Part shown: piece after piece, positions 7,849 to 12,498 of the stretch
Layout of the letters: the number at the start of each line of letters is the position of its first letter
Position numbering within the stretch: the stretch's first letter is position 1
NCBI GenBank assembly: GCA_023488865.1
Contig: JAMDDG010000045.1
Span: 1-12,498, forward strand
Reading direction: 5' to 3'
DNA length: 12,498 nucleotides
From: Bacteroidota bacterium
Lineage (GTDB): Bacteria > Bacteroidota > Bacteroidia > Bacteroidales > Prolixibacteraceae
Translations under genes and position numbers: made by a program
The notes under the pieces: generated by a model
What the model was told of the DNA's origin: nothing
The model's input: only the letters and a program-made list of their open reading frames with translations
The model's database searches: none

Positions 7849-10800
7849 ATGAAGAAAAATATTTTAATAGGCGACAAAATGAAATTGTCACATATTTTTT
7901 ATATCTTTTTGATATTGTTTACTGCCCAGTGTCGTTGGGCGCAGGAACGTACCGGACGCGAAGCCCCGGCGACGTTGGCCTACCGGCTGGACGAACCCTC
8001 CTTTGTCACTATTGTGATCGAAGACGAAACCGGACGGCGGGTCCGCAATCTCGTCGCCGCCGCTCGCCGGGAAGCCGGAGAACAGTGTGAGTCATGGGAT
8101 GGCCTCGATGACGAGGGGCGCCTGGTCCCCCCCGGCACATACCGCTGGACAGGACTGAAGAGGGGAGATTTGAATGTCTTGTACCGTGGCAAATTCCAGC
8201 ACGGCAACCCGCCCTGGCTATATGGCAAAACAGGGGGATGGCTATCCGACCATTACTACCCCACCGCCATAGTATCCCTGGGCGACAATATGCTAATTGG
8301 TTCAGGGGTCTCGGAATGGGGGCACGGGTTGGCAAAGTGCGACCTGGACGGCAGAAAGATATGGGGGGTAAGATGGCTCGAACAGATGGCATGGGCTGGT
8401 GCGTCGGCATTGGTAACAGACGGTCAAAGGGTTTTTGCTACCGCTTTCCCTGCCACCACGCATAACTGGGTATGGGAGGTTGACCCGGGAAACGGAAGTT
8501 CCTGGCCCGTAATTAAAATGTCAGACATAGGGGGGATTCAGGTTGTTGGGGCAAGAAGTACCGGTCCGGCCCATCTGGCCGGCGAATTGTATGTGAGCGA
8601 TGTCCTGGGTAAACAACCGCGCACTTTTGTCTATTCCCTGGACAGGGAACCGAAGTTGTTGCGGACTATTCCCCTGCGTATCTGGGGCATGTCCTGGCTG
8701 CCGGACGGCAAATGTGCCGCCCTCACAGACAAAGGATTGGAGATGCTGGATACAACCACCGGTAAAACAATACTGTTGAACGCTAAAGACCTGTCCGCGC
8801 CATTTGCAGTTGTCTCAGATGCAAAAGGCAGAATCTATGTTTCCGACCGGGGCGGGGAAAATTTTGCCGATTATCCGGGCACAAAAGTGCACCATACGGT
8901 GGCACGGAACAGCGAACATCCTTCGATGCAGATAAAAATATTTGACGGCCAGGGACATTTGCTTGCGGCCATGGGCCGTCAAGGGGGGAGGAAAACGTTT
9001 GGCCCTTACAGCCCCAATGATTTTCTCCTGCCCGCCGGACTGTCCATAGATTCACGGGGAAGGCTCTGGACAACAGAGGAAACCGATCCGAAGCGGGTGA
9101 GCGTCTGGAAGATACCTGACGACCTTTCCAAGGATAAGCCTATGCTGGTTGAGCAGTTTTTCGGACCGGGCTACTATGGCGAAGGCGCATATATGAAAGA
9201 TCCCTCCCGTCCCAATCTGATCACGTCAGGGCAGGACGGCATCACATGGGAAGTGGATTTAAACAAAGGAACATATAAGCCGGTCGAACTGCCATTTATC
9301 AGCCGGCATCCGGAAATATTCAGTTGGTACAAAATTGACCAGCAGTTCCCTTTTGGCAATTCCGGGCTGAGACCTGGCTTCGAATCACCCTATCAAAACT
9401 GGACAGAAATAATTTCCAGTACCATAACCCGCGATGGCAGGACTTATCAATGGTACTCCGGATCTCACTCTTGCTACACGGTTGTGTGTGAAAAACTTTC
9501 TTCAGGTGAGCTAAAACCCCTATCCGCCTTCGGGAGCGTTGGCACTTATATTGCATTATGTGGCCAATACAGCGGCCAATGGGTTCCCCCGGCAATTTTG
9601 GAGGCGGCGAAACAGACCTCCGGCTGGAAGGAATCATGCCGGAAAAACGGGCTGGATCCAAACATGGATGATTTGCCGCACACAAAGGATATTTGGGGTA
9701 AATGGCCTGAGGGGATAAATGCGTTCAACTGGACGGACGGCAACGGTGACGGCAAGCTGCAGCCCTATGAGATAAAATTAAGCCGTTTGGGCTCCCGGGG
9801 CGGTAGCGTGATATATCTTGACCGGCAACTCAATGCCCTGGTCTCAATCTCCGGCAATTTGTCTTGGATGAAAACCCAGGGGTTCAACCGGAGCGGTGCG
9901 CCAATCTACGACTGGACAAAAGCTGAACACCCCTTCACAGGGAGTGTCGGGGCGCCGACCTATGTTGGTGAAGATGGTTCATTGCTCATCACTCCGATGA
10001 ATGGCCAGGATAATTTTTGTCTCATTGATTCCAGGGGCCGGCAAACTTGGTCATATCCTGCCTCATTTTCCGGGCATAACCACCGCCTTCTCCCTACGTC
10101 GGATTTATCCAAGCCGGGCAAGGTCTATGGCGCCTGGAACATGCAGGGGGTGGTTGAAGGGCCAAGGGGACTGGGACCGGTGTTCATGCTCCATGGCGGC
10201 CATGGCATGAACTACCTTTTTACGCTGAAGGACGGGCTTTTCATCGGCACAATATTCACCCCGGCAAGATATAAGGGAGCTGGTTTGCCTTGGGATAATA
10301 TTCCGGAGGCGAAACCGGGAATGCGGTTGGAAGAATATTCCTTGCAGGACGAATGCTTCAATGGTTCGATAGCCAGGGCCGAAGCGAACGCCGGAGGATT
10401 CGAAAAAGGGCACTACTACCTTTTGGGACTTGGCCGCAGGGTCATAACTGAGTTGTCCGGTCTGGACAGCATCAAAAGGTTGAGCGGCGGAAAAATAGCG
10501 ATAAGCCGGGAATTAGTGGAAAAGAGACGCCAGGAGCTATTGTCCCAGGCGGAAAAGGAATGGGACGGGAAAAGCAAGTCCGGAGACATCCCGTATGCCA
10601 AGGGATATAGTCCTTCCCTTCCGAGAGCAAGGGCGATCCGGGATCCGCTGAGAAACTGGGATAGCAGGATTGCTTTCTGGCAGAATGGAACGGGGTTGGG
10701 CATTGGAGCCACTTTTCACTGCCCTGGCGACATTCCTTTAGACAATGTTTTTATCAATGGGGCTCCCAAGTGGGAAGATATCATTGCATACGGGGATTGT

Positions 10801-12030
10801 GTTGACTTGCAGGTGTGCGCATCTTCAGGAGGGGTTCAAAAGGCCGGGGGGATGATGCAAAGCCCAGGAGATCAGAGACTGGTTTTTGCTTATTGGAATG
10901 GGAAACTGACAACGGTCCGTTACAGATGGATGCAAGTCTCTCAGTCGCCCGAAGGCGCTAAAGTCCTGCAAGATGGAAGACAGGGCGATTTCGCGTGGGT
11001 GGCCGACAGGGTGGAACTTCCCGGCATTGCTGTGGACAAAAGCGAATCCCCCTATGGAAATTCAGCCGTATTCACCGTGACTATTCCCTGGTCGGCGCTG
11101 GGCGTTGATTATAAACCCGGCATGGTGCTGCGACTTGGCGCCTGCCTTTGCCGAAGGTTGCCGCCGGACGGATGTGACGTGGTGCGCTATTCTTTCGGCG
11201 GAGAACCCGGTCCTTTGCAATATGACTTCACGGGTTCCCGGGAGGCGGTTCATAAAAGACCGGCGATCGCCCGAAAGATAAGCGCTGTCTATGATTTGGC
11301 AACAGCCCTGGAGATGCATCCCGCCTTGTGCCGTTTATATGCCCTGCGTCCTGAAGGGTATGTTTTCCCCCCGGACGTGGAGATGGAGAGTTCAATTGAA
11401 GCGAAAGATTTTCTACCTATAAGTGTTTCCAAACCAGGTGAGCCTGTTTTAGTCAAATATGCAAACGGCTCCGATTTCACATGGATTTCCGGGGACCATG
11501 AGCGGTTGAATCTTAAGTGGTATGTATCCAATGACGCCAACCCGTTTGTTAATAACGGCGCTGACTGGACACTTTTATTCAAGACCGGGGATGCGGTGGA
11601 TTTGCAGGTCCTTTCGCAAAAACTTGGCAAGTGCAGATATTTGATCTCCGTCGTGAACGGAAAACCGGCAGTGGTGCGGTATCGGTATGGGGCAAAAGGG
11701 GCCAGGCCGGAGCAGGGTGTCTGGTATCGTTCCCCGGTGGGAGAGGTTTATGTGCCCGTGGTGGAGGAGCTTCCAGCCCTGAAACCGAAAGTACTGCGCG
11801 GAAAAGATTTCTATACCGTGGAACTGGGCATTCCATGGGCCGTCCTCGGCATAGAGCCAAAGCCGGGATTGCAGATTCCGGCCGAGTTTGGCATTCTACG
11901 CTCTGACCCTACCGGTTCTACTACAGTTTCCCGTGACTACTGGCATAGCGGGTTGAGCGGAATGGTGCAGGATGTCCCCAGCGAAGTGAAACCGACAGAC
12001 AACTGGGGAACCTGGATTATTCAGAAATAA
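7849..12030 (+). CDS. Large secreted protein: FlgD-Ig, beta-propeller, EF-hand loop, two CBM9-like domains
   Basis: A 1393-residue secreted protein of unknown activity. A signal peptide (core HIFYIFLILFTAQC) probably ends after RWAQ at residue 32; Gln before Cys28 makes a lipobox unlikely. Start 7849 is kept, but an in-frame ATG at 7879 gives an equally good signal peptide. Residues about 38-105 match the FlgD-type Ig domain (VTIVIEDETGRRVRNL, then WDGLDDEG and PPGTYRW). Residues about 125-900 are beta-propeller-like, with NHL-type strands such as PAGLSIDSRGRLWTTEE, interrupted at 630-641 by DGNGDGKLQPYE, an EF-hand-type loop with D1, N3, D5, G6 and E12. Residues about 936-1130 and 1181-1393 are two related CBM9/DOMON-like domains (GDCVDLQV/GDAVDLQV; IPWSALGV/IPWAVLGI). 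The protein is related to the 1-1734 product, which has one such domain. It lies 18 bases after the GH78 gene, so it probably acts on the same rhamnose-containing glycan as a binding protein or an unclassified enzyme. The mature part is strongly GC-rich, unlike the rhamnosidases. Confidence 0.75.
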   Translation: MKKNILIGDKMKLSHIFYIFLILFTAQCRWAQERTGREAPATLAYRLDEPSFVTIVIEDETGRRVRNLVAAARREAGEQCESWDGLDDEGRLVPPGTYRWTGLKRGDLNVLYRGKFQHGNPPWLYGKTGGWLSDHYYPTAIVSLGDNMLIGSGVSEWGHGLAKCDLDGRKIWGVRWLEQMAWAGASALVTDGQRVFATAFPATTHNWVWEVDPGNGSSWPVIKMSDIGGIQVVGARSTGPAHLAGELYVSDVLGKQPRTFVYSLDREPKLLRTIPLRIWGMSWLPDGKCAALTDKGLEMLDTTTGKTILLNAKDLSAPFAVVSDAKGRIYVSDRGGENFADYPGTKVHHTVARNSEHPSMQIKIFDGQGHLLAAMGRQGGRKTFGPYSPNDFLLPAGLSIDSRGRLWTTEETDPKRVSVWKIPDDLSKDKPMLVEQFFGPGYYGEGAYMKDPSRPNLITSGQDGITWEVDLNKGTYKPVELPFISRHPEIFSWYKIDQQFPFGNSGLRPGFESPYQNWTEIISSTITRDGRTYQWYSGSHSCYTVVCEKLSSGELKPLSAFGSVGTYIALCGQYSGQWVPPAILEAAKQTSGWKESCRKNGLDPNMDDLPHTKDIWGKWPEGINAFNWTDGNGDGKLQPYEIKLSRLGSRGGSVIYLDRQLNALVSISGNLSWMKTQGFNRSGAPIYDWTKAEHPFTGSVGAPTYVGEDGSLLITPMNGQDNFCLIDSRGRQTWSYPASFSGHNHRLLPTSDLSKPGKVYGAWNMQGVVEGPRGLGPVFMLHGGHGMNYLFTLKDGLFIGTIFTPARYKGAGLPWDNIPEAKPGMRLEEYSLQDECFNGSIARAEANAGGFEKGHYYLLGLGRRVITELSGLDSIKRLSGGKIAISRELVEKRRQELLSQAEKEWDGKSKSGDIPYAKGYSPSLPRARAIRDPLRNWDSRIAFWQNGTGLGIGATFHCPGDIPLDNVFINGAPKWEDIIAYGDCVDLQVCASSGGVQKAGGMMQSPGDQRLVFAYWNGKLTTVRYRWMQVSQSPEGAKVLQDGRQGDFAWVADRVELPGIAVDKSESPYGNSAVFTVTIPWSALGVDYKPGMVLRLGACLCRRLPPDGCDVVRYSFGGEPGPLQYDFTGSREAVHKRPAIARKISAVYDLATALEMHPALCRLYALRPEGYVFPPDVEMESSIEAKDFLPISVSKPGEPVLVKYANGSDFTWISGDHERLNLKWYVSNDANPFVNNGADWTLLFKTGDAVDLQVLSQKLGKCRYLISVVNGKPAVVRYRYGAKGARPEQGVWYRSPVGEVYVPVVEELPALKPKVLRGKDFYTVELGIPWAVLGIEPKPGLQIPAEFGILRSDPTGSTTVSRDYWHSGLSGMVQDVPSEVKPTDNWGTWIIQK

Positions 12031-12109
12031 AGGGGGTTATACAACTCTATTCCTTAAAAACAATAGTTATTGGACGGATTGCTGGACATCGATTAAAAAA
12101 ATAGACACA

Positions 12110-12498
12110 ATGAAAAAAATCTTTTTTTGCGCAATTTTTATGGCAGGCGGGTCTCTTATGGCCCAATCATTTCAACCACTTGAATCACCGAGGGTCCCTG
12201 GCAACGCCTACCATCTGCCGGTCACCGGGAAGGCGGATCTTCAAAAGGCGCTGGATGCCCATCGGATTGTTGTGCTGGATAACGGCGATTACACAGTCCC
12301 TAATAACACGGTCACGCTCAAGAGCGGATATCAGCTCTACGGCGATCCGGTGGGGACCAGCATCCCTCCCGTCATTGTAGCGCCCGGGACAACGGGCGCA
12401 TTGCTGAGCACTGTTACGGTGAAGGCAGGGGTTACCTTTCCAGCCTCCCCCCGGATTACAAGCGGCAACGTGATTGAACGCCTGATCGGCCACATCAC
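12110..12498 (+). CDS. Secreted pectate-lyase-like beta-helix protein, 3' partial
   Basis: The frame from the ATG at 12110 stays open to the window end (129 codons plus 2 bases). It begins with the signal peptide MKKIFFCAIFMAGGSLMAQ, probably cut after Ala-Gln. The mature part includes DLQKALDAHRIVVLDNGDYT and TLKSGYQLYG. This order (an LQKAL helix, a VVLDNGDY strand, then repeated short strands) is typical of the first turns of right-handed parallel beta-helix proteins of the pectate lyase / polygalacturonase superfamily. No catalytic residues are visible in this part, so lyase, hydrolase and non-catalytic binding all remain open. It lies 79 bases after the 7849 gene with no clear terminator between them, so it likely belongs to the same operon and may handle the backbone of the glycan that the rhamnosidases trim. 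The gene is GC-rich like its upstream neighbour. Confidence 0.65.
   Translation, partial: MKKIFFCAIFMAGGSLMAQSFQPLESPRVPGNAYHLPVTGKADLQKALDAHRIVVLDNGDYTVPNNTVTLKSGYQLYGDPVGTSIPPVIVAPGTTGALLSTVTVKAGVTFPASPRITSGNVIERLIGHI

Noticed and set aside
8009..8410. 133-codon open frame on the minus strand
   Set aside because: It is opposite the FlgD-type Ig domain and propeller start. GC-rich coding DNA often leaves long antisense frames, and the product looks like no known protein.
11579..11906. Open frames on both strands (11579-11860 minus, 11631-11906 plus)
   Set aside because: They are shadows of the GC-rich second CBM9-like domain of the 7849 gene. They have Arg/Pro-rich composition and no recognisable domain.
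12031..12109. Terminator between the 7849 and 12110 genes
   Set aside because: No stem of useful length followed by a T run was found in these 79 bases.
12113..12128. A7 and T7 runs at the start of the beta-helix gene as a phase-variation switch
   Set aside because: Runs of seven are short for slippage, and Lys and Phe codons at a signal peptide start commonly produce them.
12180..12380. Short open frame of 66 codons on the + strand
   Set aside because: It lies in another frame inside the beta-helix gene that begins at 12110 with a signal peptide; the 12110 frame has the recognisable protein features.

Overview
The window looks like a secreted-polysaccharide-degradation locus from a member of the Bacteroidota. 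Start codons are preceded by AT-rich stretches rather than Shine-Dalgarno sequences. Signal peptides end in the Ala-Gln pattern common in that phylum (12110 gene, 7849 gene), and one protein carries a lipobox followed by a K-E-E rich spacer. The lineage assignment is inference from these traits and from gene content; there is no rRNA or marker gene here.

Layout, all on the + strand: (1) bases 1-1734, the 3' part of a large secreted beta-propeller protein with an EF-hand-type calcium loop and a C-terminal CBM9/DOMON-like domain; (2) bases 1735-2127, a gene-poor gap holding an imperfect inverted repeat of short CACAAAGA-like units, a possible promoter and the relic of a secreted-protein gene; (3) 2128-5109, a lipoprotein GH106 alpha-L-rhamnosidase; (4) 5173-7830, a GH78 alpha-L-rhamnosidase with a twin-arginine signal; (5) 7849-12030, a 1393-residue secreted protein with a FlgD-type Ig domain, a beta-propeller, an EF-hand-type loop and two tandem CBM9/DOMON-like domains; (6) 12110 to the window end, the 5' part of a secreted protein resembling pectate-lyase-type beta-helix proteins. 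Gaps between genes 2128-12498 are 18 to 79 bases, without an evident terminator, so one operon is likely.

Functional reading: the two rhamnosidases would remove terminal alpha-L-rhamnose from a rhamnose-bearing glycan (candidates include rhamnogalacturonan, arabinogalactan side chains, ulvan or a microbial exopolysaccharide). The beta-helix protein may cleave or bind the backbone. The two related propeller/CBM9-like proteins on either side of the rhamnosidase pair are the least understood part: they may bind the glycan or may be unclassified lyases or hydrolases. No SusC/SusD pair, transporter, regulator or sulfatase lies in the window.

The DNA is a mosaic. The rhamnosidase pair is AT-rich, while the 7849 gene from about base 7930, and the 12110 gene after it, are GC-rich. 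The relic and the repeat lie at the left edge of the AT-rich block, which suggests that the rhamnosidase pair joined a propeller-protein locus by rearrangement.
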